A stretch of DNA of 64,000 nucleotides. Origin: SG8-41 sp963802355 (lineage in GTDB: Bacteria; Pseudomonadota; Gammaproteobacteria; Burkholderiales; SG8-41). The stretch spans positions 248,001 to 312,000 of the forward strand of contig CAWDIV010000039.1 of NCBI GenBank assembly GCA_963802355.1. The letters are read 5' to 3'. This document shows, one piece after another, positions 25,234-33,917 of the stretch; position 1 is the stretch's first letter, and each line of letters starts with the position of its first letter. Made by a program: the position numbers and the translations under genes. The notes under the pieces were generated by a model. That model did not search any database. It saw nothing but the letters and a program-made list of their open reading frames with translations, and was not told where the DNA came from.

Positions 25234-27230
25234 ATGAAAAGGCGCGCTCTCGTCCTTCTTGCTTGGACTTTCCTTGTTTTCCAGGGCGCCTTCGCCCAAG
25301 GCGATGTCGTCACGCCGCCGCCCGCGCTCATCGTGGACGGCATTCCCTCGATTCCCGCGGAGCTGGCGGCGAAGCTCAATCCGTACGGGGAGTTCCGCCC
25401 GCACGGCATGCTCTCGTGGCATCCACAGCGCCGCGAGATGCTGGTGCGACGCCGCCTCAACGCCACCAACCAGGTGCACGTGGTGGCCGCGCCGGGCACG
25501 GCGCCGCGCCCGCTCACCGATTTTCCCGACGCGGTCGGCAACGCCGCGTACCAGCCGACCACCGGCGACTACTTCCTCTTCGCGCGCGGCGAGGGCGGCA
25601 ACGAGGTGTTCCGGATCTATCGCTAGGATGTCGCCACGAAGGCGGTGACGCCGCTGAGCCCGGAAGGCATGCGCGCGGCGGCGCCCGTCTGGAATCGTAA
25701 GGGCGACCGCATCGTCTATTCGACGCAACCGGTCGACCGCAACAATCCCGGCCGCACGGCGCGCACGACGATCCACGTCATGGATCCGCTGAAGCCCGAG
25801 TCCGACCGCGCACTCGCTACCCTGGAAGGCGGCGGCTGGGGCGACTTCGCATTCTCGGAGGACGGCAACAAGATCGCGTTCATCGAGTCTGTCTCGCGTG
25901 AACGAGAGCTACATCTGGGTGATGGACCTCGCGACGGGGCAACGGCGGCGCGTCACGCCCGCGCGCAAGGGCGAGCTCGTCGCCTACCAGTCGCCGCGCT
26001 TCTCGAAGGACGGCAAGTCGATCTTCGCGATCAGCGACCGCGCGAGCGAGTACCGGCGCCTGACGATGATGCCGGCCGCGGGCGGCAAGGAACGTGTCCT
26101 CACCCCTAATCTCAAGCACAACGTCGACGGCTTCGAACTCTCGTTCGACGCCAACCTCATCGCCTTCCTCACCAACGAGGGCGGCTCGAGCGGCTTGCGC
26201 TTCATCGACCTCGCCACGTTGAAGGAGCAGCCACGGCCGCCGCTGGTGCCGGGCGTGATCGGCGGTCTCGAATGGCGGCTGAAGTCGACCGAGGTCGGCT
26301 TTCACATGAGCTCGGCGCGCTCGGCGGGCGACGTGTTCTCCTACGACGTGAAGACCAGCAAGGTCACCCGCTGGACCAACGGCAACAACCCCGAGCTCAA
26401 CACCAGCGAGTTCGTCGAGCCGCGCCCGATCAAGTGGAAGAGCTTCGACGGCCTCGAGATCACGGGCTTTCACTACCAGCCGCCGGCGAAATTCACCGGC
26501 AAGCGCCCCGTGATCATCAGCATCCACGGCGGCCCCGAGGCGCAGTTCCGCCCCGGCTTCATCGGACGCAACAACTACTTCATCAACGAGCTGGGCGTGG
26601 CGATCATCTTCCCCAACGTGCGCGGCTCGGCGGGCTTCGGCAAGACCTTCCTCAAGCTCGACAACGGCATGAAGCGCGAGGATTCGGTGAAGGACATCGG
26701 CGCGCTCCTCGACTGGATCAAGGAGCAGCCCGATCTCGACGCTGACGCGCGTGAGCATCGCCGGCGGCAGCTACGGCGGCTACATGACGCTCGCCTGCGC
26801 AGTGCATTTCGCCGACCGCATCGCCGGCGCAGTGAGCGTGGTCGGCATCTCCAACTTCGTGACCTTCCTCGAGCGCACCGAAAGCTACCGCCGCGACCTG
26901 CGCCGCGTGGAATACGGCGACGAGCGCGATCCGGCGATGCGCGCCTTCCTCGAGTCGATCTCGCCGCTCAACAACGCCGAGAAGATCACCAAGCCGCTCT
27001 TCGTGGTGCAGGGATTGAACGATCCGCGTGTGCCCTATACCGAAGCCGGGCAGATCGTCGCCAGCTTGAAGAAGCGCGGCACGCCGGTGTGGTTCCTCAT
27101 GGCCAAGGACGAGGGCCATGGCTTCGTGAAGAAGCCCAATGTCGACTACCAGTTCTACGCCACTGTCGAGTTCGCAAGACAGACCTTGCTCAAATCAGAT
27201 GAGACGTCTCAGATAGGGCGTCCCAGATGA
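25234..27230 (+). pseudogene. S9 family prolyl-oligopeptidase-like peptidase, nonsense codon and frameshifts
   Basis: Joined, this is a secreted S9 peptidase of about 660 residues: signal peptide (LVFQGAFAQ), beta-propeller, and alpha/beta-hydrolase domain. The triad is Ser in GGSYGGYMTLA, Asp in GLNDPRVPYTEA and His in DEGHGFVKKP. HGGPEAQFRPGF and NVRGSAGFGK are typical. Defects: TAG at 25624 where Trp is expected (IYRxDVATK), and single-base insertions near 25897 and 26748. The C-terminal DETSQIGRPR is encoded by the intergenic repeat, which also supplies the stop. Chemistry: cleavage of small peptides in the periplasm. Confidence 0.85.
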
Positions 27231-27273
27231 AGCGTCCCAGATGAAGCGTCCCAGATAAAGCGTCTCAGCGTCC
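27196..27273 (+). repeat. GCGTCYCAGAT repeat at a gene 3' end
   Basis: Units ACGTCTCAGATAGG, GCGTCCCAGATGAA (twice), GCGTCCCAGATAAA and GCGTCTCAG. The array begins within the last codons of the S9 peptidase and contains its TGA. A second array of the same dialect and orientation is at 28117. Confidence 0.88.
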
Positions 27274-27357
27274 CACTCGAGGACGGTAAGTCGTCACCCG
27301 TCAGTCGTCACCGACGGCGGCCTCCGACATATCATCGCAAGATTTTATTTACCCATG

Positions 27358-27436
27358 TCGGCCGCCCTGCGCGTCACCGGGGGTCACATCCCCATAGCAG
27401 AGTAATGGGGCCCCTGTTCCGCCCCTCGACGCGCCC
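27358..27436 (-). repeat. Dispersed 3' element, copy A
   Basis: Read on the minus strand: GCGCGTCGAGGGGCGGAACA, then GGGGCCCC, a variable loop, GGGGATGTGACCCCCGG and CAGGGCGGCCGA. Two internal hairpins are possible. The element begins three bases after the stop codon of the GST. Copies B (48771) and C (59017) share order and orientation relative to an upstream stop. Confidence 0.8.
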
Positions 27437-27438
27437 CA

Positions 27439-28074
27439 TCATTGCTGCTTGACCAGCACGTTCTTCTCGCTCTCCAGTATCTTCCTCACCGCCGGCCGCT
27501 TGAGCATCCGGTCCTTCCAGGCCGTGTAGTTGCCCAGCTCTTTCATCGGGAACTCGCCGCGCACGCCCCAGCCGTAGAACACGAGCGCGTAGGGATCGGC
27601 GACGGTGTACTGGCTGCCCATCATCCACTCCTTGCTGCCGAGGAGCGAGTCGATCTCCTTCAAATTGTCCCAGAACGATTTCCGCCCGAGTTCCTTTACC
27701 GTGGCCTGCGCCGCCTCGCCTTCCGCAAAGCGCTCGGGCCGTATATTTCGTTGGTACGAGGGATGAACGATATTGGAGAACCACGCCATGGCCCCTATGC
27801 AACGAGCTTCCTCGAGCGGGTCGGCCGGCAGCAACCTCTTTTCCGGAAAGCGCCGGGCGAGATAAGTGAGGATCGCCGTGTTCTCGGTGATGACCTTGCC
27901 GTCGGCGCTCAACGCCGGAACCTTGCCGCGCGGGTTGATCTTGAGATACGCCTCGGTCTTCTGCTCTCCTTTTGCGAGCAGGGTCGGCTTTTCCTCGTAC
28001 GGCGCCCCCGTTTCTTCGATGCCGATGTGGGAGGCCATGGAACAAGCGCCAGGACTGAAATAAAGGGTAAGCAT
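27439..28074 (-). CDS. Glutathione S-transferase family protein
   Basis: A 211-residue GST of the bacterial beta-like type. Thioredoxin-fold domain begins LTLYFSPGACSMASHIGIEE, with the catalytic-region Cys/Ser near residues 10-12. NPRGKVPALSADG carries the cis-Pro, and TENTAILTYLA the Glu-Ser/Thr glutathione contact. The C-terminal helical domain includes MMGSQYTVADPYAL, the usual N-capping box region. It lies between same-orientation GCGTCYCAGAT arrays and has the dispersed 3' element after its stop. Confidence 0.93.
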   Translation of the reverse strand: MLTLYFSPGACSMASHIGIEETGAPYEEKPTLLAKGEQKTEAYLKINPRGKVPALSADGKVITENTAILTYLARRFPEKRLLPADPLEEARCIGAMAWFSNIVHPSYQRNIRPERFAEGEAAQATVKELGRKSFWDNLKEIDSLLGSKEWMMGSQYTVADPYALVFYGWGVRGEFPMKELGNYTAWKDRMLKRPAVRKILESEKNVLVKQQ

Positions 28075-28081
28075 ATGAACT

Positions 28082-28190
28082 CCAGTGATGGGTGATGGGT
28101 GATGAGTGATGGGTGTAAGGGCGTCTTAGATGAAGCATCCACGATGAAGCGTCTCAGATAACGCGCCTCAGATAAAGCGTCCCAGCCAGC
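28082..28190 (+). repeat. GTGATGGGTGATG and GCGTCTYAGAT repeats
   Basis: 28084-28113 is a GTGATGGGTGATGGGTGATG run directly upstream of the GST start. 28117-28187 carries five GCGTCYCAGAT units. The arrays lie between the stop of the upstream receptor (28236) and the GST start; only one arm is present, because a separate hairpin occupies the stop-proximal side. Confidence 0.8.
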
Positions 28191-28202
28191 AGTAGGTCTT
28201 CT

Positions 28203-28238
28203 TAGGAGCGTGTCGGGACAAAAGCCGGCACGCTCCTA
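28203..28238 (-). terminator. Hairpin containing the stop codon of a receptor gene
   Basis: The ten-base arms TAGGAGCGTG and CACGCTCCTA enclose 16 bases that pair further with one mismatch (GTGTCGG/CCGGCAC). On the minus strand the first three bases of the stem are the TAG stop codon of the receptor. No U-tract follows, so it is not a standard intrinsic terminator; mRNA stabilisation is equally possible. Confidence 0.5.
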
Positions 28239-29204
28239 CCGATAAACTTTTAATCCCGCGTCTTTGAGCATCTCGCGCATTCGCGCGACGAACTCGGTGG
28301 ATGACTTTCGCAGCTCCTCACCGCGCTGGAAGCCATCCTCGAACATGTTCTCATCCAGATATTTGCGCCAGGCATCGGTCTTCACCAGGCGCGCAAAGAC
28401 ATCTTCCCAATAGGTCGCGATGTTCTTCGCGGTCCCGGGAGGGGCCACCACGCCGCGGATCGTCGGATCGCTCAGCACGTTGAAGCCTGCCTCCCGCAGC
28501 GTCGGCACGTCGGCGAATGCCGGCAGCCGTTTCTCGGTGATTTGCGCCAACGCGCGCAGCGATCCGTTGCGCAGGTACTCGCTCACTTCGGCCGGCTCCG
28601 CTACCAGGAGCTGGACGTGCCCGCCGAGCAGGGCGGCGGTGCGCTCGCCGCCGCCCGGAAACGAGATGTAAACCCAGCGTGCGTCGGTCGACCGCTGCAG
28701 GATCAGCCGCACGAAATTGCCCCGCGTCTGCACCGATCCCCCCGCCTGCTTGAGCTTCCCGGGCTCCTTCTTCGCCGCCTCGATGAAATCCCGGAGTGTC
28801 CGATAGGGAGAATCGGCCTTGACCAGGACCACGGCCGATTCGAGCACCAGTCGCGCGACGGGCGTCATGTCGTAGAAACCCGCCGTTACCTCGGGCGACA
28901 GTATGGGCGTCATCATCCACGCGGATGTGAACAGGGCGATCGTATGCGGCTCGCCGCGCTTCTCGGTCATGTACGACATCGCCGTTGCGCTGCCGCCGCC
29001 CGGGCGGTTGATCACCAGGGTGCGAACCGGCAACAGCTTTTCTTTTTCGAGGAGCGTGCTCAAGTGGCGTGCGAGCAGATCCGACCCACCTCCCGGCGCG
29101 TTGTGCACAACGATCTCGACCGGACGGGTCGGTTGAAATGCCTGCGCCGACACCCCGGCCGGAAACGCAGCCGCGAGCAAGAAAGCGGCAGTGAGGTATT
29201 TCAT
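28236..29204 (-). CDS. Bug/TctC-family receptor, divergent subgroup
   Basis: Receptor of 322 residues from ATG 29204 (AAAGGG seven bases upstream). Signal peptide ends GVSAQA. It belongs to a divergent branch: HNAPGGGSDLLAR as ligand loop, a longer GGGSATAMSYMTEKRG segment where most sisters have GANG, and AGFYDMTPVARLV. The same subgroup features appear in the frameshifted receptor at 46862 (NSNRVGGAG, YIKSKRGD). This suggests a different ligand class from the main group. Confidence 0.88.
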   Translation of the reverse strand: MKYLTAAFLLAAAFPAGVSAQAFQPTRPVEIVVHNAPGGGSDLLARHLSTLLEKEKLLPVRTLVINRPGGGSATAMSYMTEKRGEPHTIALFTSAWMMTPILSPEVTAGFYDMTPVARLVLESAVVLVKADSPYRTLRDFIEAAKKEPGKLKQAGGSVQTRGNFVRLILQRSTDARWVYISFPGGGERTAALLGGHVQLLVAEPAEVSEYLRNGSLRALAQITEKRLPAFADVPTLREAGFNVLSDPTIRGVVAPPGTAKNIATYWEDVFARLVKTDAWRKYLDENMFEDGFQRGEELRKSSTEFVARMREMLKDAGLKVYR

Positions 29205-29388
29205 GGCGAGCCCTTTCACGCGATCGACCGGTTTCCCCGGGCAAGTATCCTACCAAAGCTGGTGTGCTGTCCCGTAAATTCCGCGCGCAGCCTCGACACT
29301 TCATCACGGCGGCACCCCCAGACACTTCAGCCGGAACGGAATACAATCGGCCTCCCCCGATTCCTCATCCCCACGAGGAGCTGAAGGA

Positions 29389-30579
29389 ATGAAATCGCTG
29401 TTTCCGATTCCTGCCGTGCCGGCCGTTCAATGTACCTCGCGCCGCGCCCGCCGCCGGGAGCGCGGCGCCGCCGGTGGCTTGCTGCTGCTGCTGATTGTTG
29501 TCGCTCTCATCGCGTGGTGGTACTGGCCGTGGGGACAGGGACCGGAATCGGGCGCGCCCGCTGGCGTCCCAGTTGAGCCGCGTCCGGTGCTCGCCCGGGG
29601 CTCACTTGCCGAGGACGAGCAGAACAACATCGCGGTATTCAGGACGGCATCGGTGTCGACCGTGCACATCACCACGCTCGAAGCGGCGCGCAATTTCTTT
29701 TCGCTCGACGTATTGCAGATTCCCAGGGGCACCGGGAGCGGCTTCCTGTGGGACGACCGGGGTCACGTGGTGACCAATTTCCACGTCATCCAGGGCGCCA
29801 ACGCGGCACACGTCACGCTCTCCGATCAGTCGAACTGGAGAGCGACACTGGTGGGCGCATTCCCGGATCGGGATCTGGCGGTACTGCGCATCGATGCGCC
29901 AAAGGACAAAATCAAGCCGATTTCGATAGGAACGAGCAAGGACCTGGTGGTGGGACAGAAAGTCTATGCCATAGGCAACCCGTTCGGACTGGATCAGACG
30001 CTGACGACCGGCATCGTCAGCGCTCTCAACCGGGAAATCGAGTCCGTGACGCGTCGTGCGATACGCGGCGTGATCCAGACCGATGCGGCGATCAACCCCG
30101 GCAACTCGGGCGGGCCGCTGCTCGATTCCGCCGGGCGGCTGATCGGCGTCACCACCGCCATCGCCAGCCCGTCGGGTGCGTTCGCGGGAATCGGTTTTGC
30201 AATTCCCGTGGACGAAGTGAATCGTGTCGTGCCGCGCCTGATCGCGGACGGGAAGTTCATCCGGCCGGCGCTCGGCATCCAGGCTGCGCCGCCGGCGTTT
30301 CAGACCGCGCTGGGAATCAAGAGCGGCGTGGCTGTCGTGGGAGTGCTTCCGAAAAGTCCCGCCGCGGCGGCGGGCATACAGCCGTTCCAGCGCGCACCCA
30401 GCGGCGAACTCATGGTCGGCGACGTCATCACCGCCATGGACGGGAAACCGATTGCCACACTGGATGAGCTACTGGCTGCGCTGGAACAGCGGCAGCCCGG
30501 CGACACGGTCAAGCTGACACTGGTGCGGGCGGATAAAAAGCCCGCGGAGGTAGCGGTGCGGCTGGGGCTGCCGGAGTAG
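29389..30579 (+). CDS. Membrane-anchored HtrA/DegP-like serine protease with PDZ domain
   Basis: A 396-residue HtrA-type protease. The N-terminus is Arg-rich and followed by a single transmembrane helix (GGLLLLLIVVALIAWWYW, about 29-48). Trypsin-like domain with His132 (NFHVIQG), Asp162 (RDLAVLRID) and Ser240 (NPGNSGGPLL). A C-terminal PDZ domain (about 290-396) includes GVLPKSPAAAAGIQPF and GDVITAMDGKPI. It degrades or senses misfolded periplasmic proteins. GAGGAG lies upstream of the ATG. It is divergent from a receptor gene and probably monocistronic. Confidence 0.95.
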   Translation: MKSLFPIPAVPAVQCTSRRARRRERGAAGGLLLLLIVVALIAWWYWPWGQGPESGAPAGVPVEPRPVLARGSLAEDEQNNIAVFRTASVSTVHITTLEAARNFFSLDVLQIPRGTGSGFLWDDRGHVVTNFHVIQGANAAHVTLSDQSNWRATLVGAFPDRDLAVLRIDAPKDKIKPISIGTSKDLVVGQKVYAIGNPFGLDQTLTTGIVSALNREIESVTRRAIRGVIQTDAAINPGNSGGPLLDSAGRLIGVTTAIASPSGAFAGIGFAIPVDEVNRVVPRLIADGKFIRPALGIQAAPPAFQTALGIKSGVAVVGVLPKSPAAAAGIQPFQRAPSGELMVGDVITAMDGKPIATLDELLAALEQRQPGDTVKLTLVRADKKPAEVAVRLGLPE

Positions 30580-30581
30580 TC

Positions 30582-30705
30582 AAAGGCGGAAGGCGGAAGG
30601 CGGAAGGCGGAAGGCGAAAGGCGAAAGGCGAAAGGCGAAAGGCGCAACAACCCTGCTAGCTGTTCTACTTCCTCCTTCCTCCTTCCGCCTTTCGCCTTCG
30701 GCTAG
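30582..30705. repeat. Paired GGCGGAA heptamer repeat between convergent genes
   Basis: 30584-30641 is a run of AAGGCGGAAGGCGGAAGGCG that shifts to GGCGAAA units. The inverted arm at 30668-30701 reads CCTCCTTCCTCCTTCCGCC. Each arm begins within five bases of the stop codon of its neighbouring convergent gene. The period is seven bases. Confidence 0.88.
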
Positions 30706-31538
30706 TCCCAGGCGGGAGCCCGTCCCGCTGGATTGGCAATCCTGCCGTCGGATCGTTTGAGCGCGCTCACCCGCTTCATCTCGGATTCGGATAACGTGAA
30801 ATCGAAGACATCCAGGCTCTCGGCCATGTGCTGGGGATTCGAGGAGCGCGGAATGGGGGCGATGTTGCCCTGCTGGACCAGCCAGCGCAGCGCGACCTGG
30901 GCGACGGTCCTGCCTTTACTGCGCGCGATGTCCGCGAGAACCGGCTCCTTGAACATGCGGCCCCGGCCGAGCGGGCAGTAAGCCATGAAGATGAGCCCGG
31001 CCTTGCGGCAAAACGCCAGCACCTTGGACTGGTCGAGATATGGGTGATACTCGGCCTGTAACACCGACAGGGGCTCCGGACAAAGCCGGATCGCCTCCTG
31101 CGTCAAGGCGATGTTGAAATTCGCCACGCCGACATGGCGTGCCTTCCCTTCGCGCTTCGCCTTTGCCAGCGCGCCTATGGTCTCGGCGAGGGGCGTGCCG
31201 TCTATGGCCGGCCAGTGCACAAGCAGCAAGTCTACGTAATCCGTCTGCAGGTTGTGCAGGCTTTCGTCCACTGATTTCGCGAAATCGGCGGCGCGCAGGT
31301 ACTCGTGTGAGACCTTGGTGGTTAGGAAGATGTCTTTGCGCGGGACGCCGGAGAGCTTGATGCCCGCGCCGACACCTTTCTCGGTGCCGTACTTCCAGGC
31401 GGTGTCGATGTGCCGATAGCCGGCCTTGAGTGCGTTCGCGACGATTTCGCCGCAGTTCCCCAACTGCGACGTGCCGAAACCGACGACGGGAATCTCGGCG
31501 CCGTGGGAAGAGAGTTTGGGCATAGGCGATGGGTTCAT
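30702..31538 (-). CDS. Aldo/keto reductase
   Basis: A 278-residue NADPH-dependent aldo/keto reductase of the 2,5-diketo-D-gluconate reductase type. The start at 31538 has AAGGAG six bases before it. The catalytic tetrad is visible: Asp and Tyr in HIDTAWKYGTEKGVG, Lys in FLTTKVS and His in LLLVHWPA. The cofactor region has IPRSSNPQHMAESL. It follows the small conserved gene at 31552 by 13 bases, probably in one operon. Confidence 0.93.
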   Translation of the reverse strand: MNPSPMPKLSSHGAEIPVVGFGTSQLGNCGEIVANALKAGYRHIDTAWKYGTEKGVGAGIKLSGVPRKDIFLTTKVSHEYLRAADFAKSVDESLHNLQTDYVDLLLVHWPAIDGTPLAETIGALAKAKREGKARHVGVANFNIALTQEAIRLCPEPLSVLQAEYHPYLDQSKVLAFCRKAGLIFMAYCPLGRGRMFKEPVLADIARSKGRTVAQVALRWLVQQGNIAPIPRSSNPQHMAESLDVFDFTLSESEMKRVSALKRSDGRIANPAGRAPAWD

Positions 31539-31551
31539 CAGAACTCCTTGT

Positions 31552-31767
31552 TCATGCGTCATTCAGCGCCTGCACGCGCTGACCGGGGCGGGCGAGCTCG
31601 TGGTACATGTCGTCGAGGAAGGCGGCTATTTCGTCCGTCGCGAGAGACGGCGGGATGACGAACGAGTCTTCCCGTGAGCGCTTCCCCAAATCCAGCTGAT
31701 AGACGGCCCAGGCATCTGCCTCGCGGACCACCTCCACCTGGAATCGTCCATAAATGTCGAATTTCAC
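31552..31767 (-). CDS. Small conserved protein, 71 residues
   Basis: I choose the GTG at 31767; the longer frame upstream is repeat and C-poor in coding signal. The product begins KFDIYGRFQVEVVREADAW and ends with an acidic helix, EIAAFLDDMYHELARPG. It resembles short cytosolic proteins of a DUF family with the K-F-x-x-Y-GRF-x-x-EV opening, whose function is unknown. It is followed by the aldo/keto reductase 13 bases downstream. Confidence 0.65.
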   Translation of the reverse strand: MKFDIYGRFQVEVVREADAWAVYQLDLGKRSREDSFVIPPSLATDEIAAFLDDMYHELARPGQRVQALNDA

Positions 31768-31794
31768 GGCACACGCCGGGACGAAAGATGAAGT

Positions 31795-31832
31795 GGGTCC
31801 CTCATCCCTCATCCCTCCGCCCTCATCCCTGT
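31795..31832. repeat. CTCATCCC repeat
   Basis: CCCTCATCCCTCATCCCTCC and CCTCATCCC units, the inverted form of the GGATGAGG dialect at 1595 and 4829. On the minus strand it begins within a few bases of the stop of the next receptor gene (31832). Confidence 0.75.
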
Positions 31833-32800
31833 TACTGTGGTTCGATACCCGCCAGCTGCGCCGCCTTCTTGTAGCGCGCGATCTCCTGAACGAGGAAGCC
31901 CTCGAGCTGTGCGGGGGTCCGCGGCCAGGGCTCGGCGCCCTCTCCGTCGAGGAATTTCTTCATCTCGGGCGTCGCGAGTATCTTGTTGACCGCGGCATTG
32001 ACGATGTTTATGCGGTCTGCGGGCATGCCTGCTGGCGCGAAGATTCCCCACCAGAGCTCATAGCTGTACCCGGGGACTCCTGCCTGCGCGGCTGCCGGGA
32101 TGCCCGGAAACAGCGGTGAGGGCTCGAGGCTGGTGACACCGAGGGCGCGCACCCGCCCGGCCTTCAACTGCGGGCCGAGCGCAGCCTGGCTCGCGATCAA
32201 GATTTCTATTTCCCCGGAGGCGAGGGCCGTGACCGCCGGCGCGATGCTCTTGTAGGGGATGTGGGTCATCTTGACGCCCGCGGCAGAGGCGAACAGCGCC
32301 CCCGAGAAATGATTGTTGCCGCCCGCTCCCGACGACCCGTAGTTGAGCTTGCCGGGTATCTTCTTCGCGAGCGCGACCAACTCCTTGACGTTTTTCGCCG
32401 GTACTGAAGGATGGACCGCGATCAGCATCGGGGCGCGGGCAATCGTAGCGACCGGAACGATCGCCCTGCCCGGATCGAAGGGCAACTTTGCCCGTACCGC
32501 GGCGGTTGCGGGATAGGAAGAGGTATGGGCGAGAAGCACGTGGCCGTCGGGATCGGCCTTGGTGGCGATCTCGGTGCCTATCATGCCGCTCGCGCCGGCC
32601 CGGTTGTCGATGACCACGTTCCTGCCCCACATCTTGCCGAGGTCCACGGCGATGGCGCGGGCATAGAGATCGATCGAGCCGCCCGCCGCGTAGGGCACGA
32701 TGATCGTGATGTTCCTCGATGGGTAGGCGGGTTGCGCCGCTGCGTCCAGCGCCGCGAGACCCGCGAGTGCGATCAACAGATACTGCAATCGGTGTTTCAT
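31832..32800 (-). CDS. Bug/TctC-family periplasmic receptor
   Basis: Receptor of 322 residues; GGAGGAG precedes the ATG at 32800. Signal peptide ends LDAAAQP. Ligand loop PYAAGGSIDLYAR, then GASGMIGTEIA, DPDGHVLLA, THIPYKSIAPAV and PAAAQAGVPGYS. It lies in a co-directional minus-strand set of receptors alternating with enzymes (aldolase, PEP-mutase-family protein). Confidence 0.93.
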   Translation of the reverse strand: MKHRLQYLLIALAGLAALDAAAQPAYPSRNITIIVPYAAGGSIDLYARAIAVDLGKMWGRNVVIDNRAGASGMIGTEIATKADPDGHVLLAHTSSYPATAAVRAKLPFDPGRAIVPVATIARAPMLIAVHPSVPAKNVKELVALAKKIPGKLNYGSSGAGGNNHFSGALFASAAGVKMTHIPYKSIAPAVTALASGEIEILIASQAALGPQLKAGRVRALGVTSLEPSPLFPGIPAAAQAGVPGYSYELWWGIFAPAGMPADRINIVNAAVNKILATPEMKKFLDGEGAEPWPRTPAQLEGFLVQEIARYKKAAQLAGIEPQ

Positions 32801-32842
32801 CGACTCCTCCAAAGTTTGTGCGACGCGCGGCCTAGCATGATA

Positions 32843-33004
32843 CAGGTGACGAGATACGGGTGACGAGGTATAGGTGACGAGATATAGGTGACGCGATACA
32901 GGGGGTGAAAAGCAATTAGACCATCGACAACCGCCAGTACGTCACTTTTATTCGTCACCCTTGATCGTCACCCGTATCTCGTCACCCATATCTCGTCACT
33001 GGTC
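32843..33004. repeat. Paired GGTGACGAGATA repeat
   Basis: Left arm (32845-32902): four units of about 14 bases, GGTGACGAGATACG and variants. Right arm (32939-33002): inverted TCGTCACCCGTATC units. On the minus strand the right arm begins four bases after the TGA of the aldolase gene. Related units are at 57948, 58863, 36962, 49675 and 60764. Confidence 0.9.
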
Positions 33005-33797
33005 AAGTGGCCAGGAGCTTTCGGGCCTCTTCGACTTGGGCATGCAGGGATTTCAGCAGGCGTGCTTCGGGCGTCGGCGCACAATTGGCGTAGCCCACGC
33101 CCAGCGCGCGCAGTTGCGCCGCGTTGCGCGGAAAGACAGGGTTGTTCATCGGCAGCGCGAGTCGAGTGACGCCGCTGCGGCGCACCGATTCAGCCACCCG
33201 GTTGATGGTCTCCACGAGCTTCGGATGGTCCGTCCGGCCGGTAACGCCCAGTGCGCGCGACATGTCCGCCGGCCCGACCACGAGGAGATCCACGCCTTCG
33301 GTGGACGCGATCTCGTCTATTTCCTCGAGCGCGGAAAGCTCCTCGATCATGATCGCGAGCGTGATCTCTCGATTGGACTGCGCCATGTGCTCGGCGACCG
33401 GGATCTTGCCGAAATCCGCGGCGCGGCTGCCCGCCATCATGCCGCGCTCGCCGAGCGGGGCGTAGCGCACCGCCTTGACCGCTTCGCGCGCTTCCGCGGC
33501 GCTGTTGATGTGCGGGAGCTGCAGGCCCTGCACGCCCATGTCGAGCAGGCGCAGGATGAAAGCGGGGTCGAAGCCGGGAGTGCGGACGATGGGGGCGATG
33601 CCCATGCGCTCGGCGGCCATGACCATGAGCTGAACGTCGCGCAGGTCGAAGCTGGTGTGCTCCAGGTCGATGAAGGCCGCGTCGAATCCCGCGTGACCAA
33701 TGATCTCGACGATCTGCGGGTCGGCGATGCCGCCGACGTAGGCTCCGAACGCGAGCCCGCCCTCGCTCAGGATGCGTTTTACCCGGTTCTGGATCAT
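33003..33797 (-). CDS. HpcH/HpaI-family aldolase
   Basis: A 264-residue class II aldolase of the HpcH/HpaI family, which cleaves 4-hydroxy-2-oxoacids to pyruvate and an aldehyde using a divalent metal. Key segments: FDAAFIDLEHTSFDLRD, PIVRTPGFD (pyruvate-binding Arg region), GVQGLQLPHINSA and ELSALEEIDEIAS with GVDLLVVGPADMSRALG. It is flanked by receptor genes on the same strand and may share a substrate pathway with them. Confidence 0.92.
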   Translation of the reverse strand: MIQNRVKRILSEGGLAFGAYVGGIADPQIVEIIGHAGFDAAFIDLEHTSFDLRDVQLMVMAAERMGIAPIVRTPGFDPAFILRLLDMGVQGLQLPHINSAAEAREAVKAVRYAPLGERGMMAGSRAADFGKIPVAEHMAQSNREITLAIMIEELSALEEIDEIASTEGVDLLVVGPADMSRALGVTGRTDHPKLVETINRVAESVRRSGVTRLALPMNNPVFPRNAAQLRALGVGYANCAPTPEARLLKSLHAQVEEARKLLAT

Positions 33798-33821
33798 CCT
33801 CTCGTTCCTTGTAGAAAACTC

Positions 33822-33916
33822 GGGAGAGCGGGAGAGCGGAAGTCGGGAGATCGAACAGCGACAAGGCCGAACCCCCCCTCCCTTGCTGCCGCTCTCCCGA
33901 TCTCCCGATCCCTCGG
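33822..33916. repeat. Paired GGGAGAGC repeat
   Basis: GGGAGAGCGGGAGAGCGGAA and GGGAGATCG at 33822-33852 are mirrored by GCTCTCCCGATCTCCCGATC at 33891-33911. On the minus strand the second arm starts three bases after the TAG of the upstream receptor. The arms would form a hairpin of about 25 pairs. Confidence 0.85.
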
Positions 33917-33917
33917 A

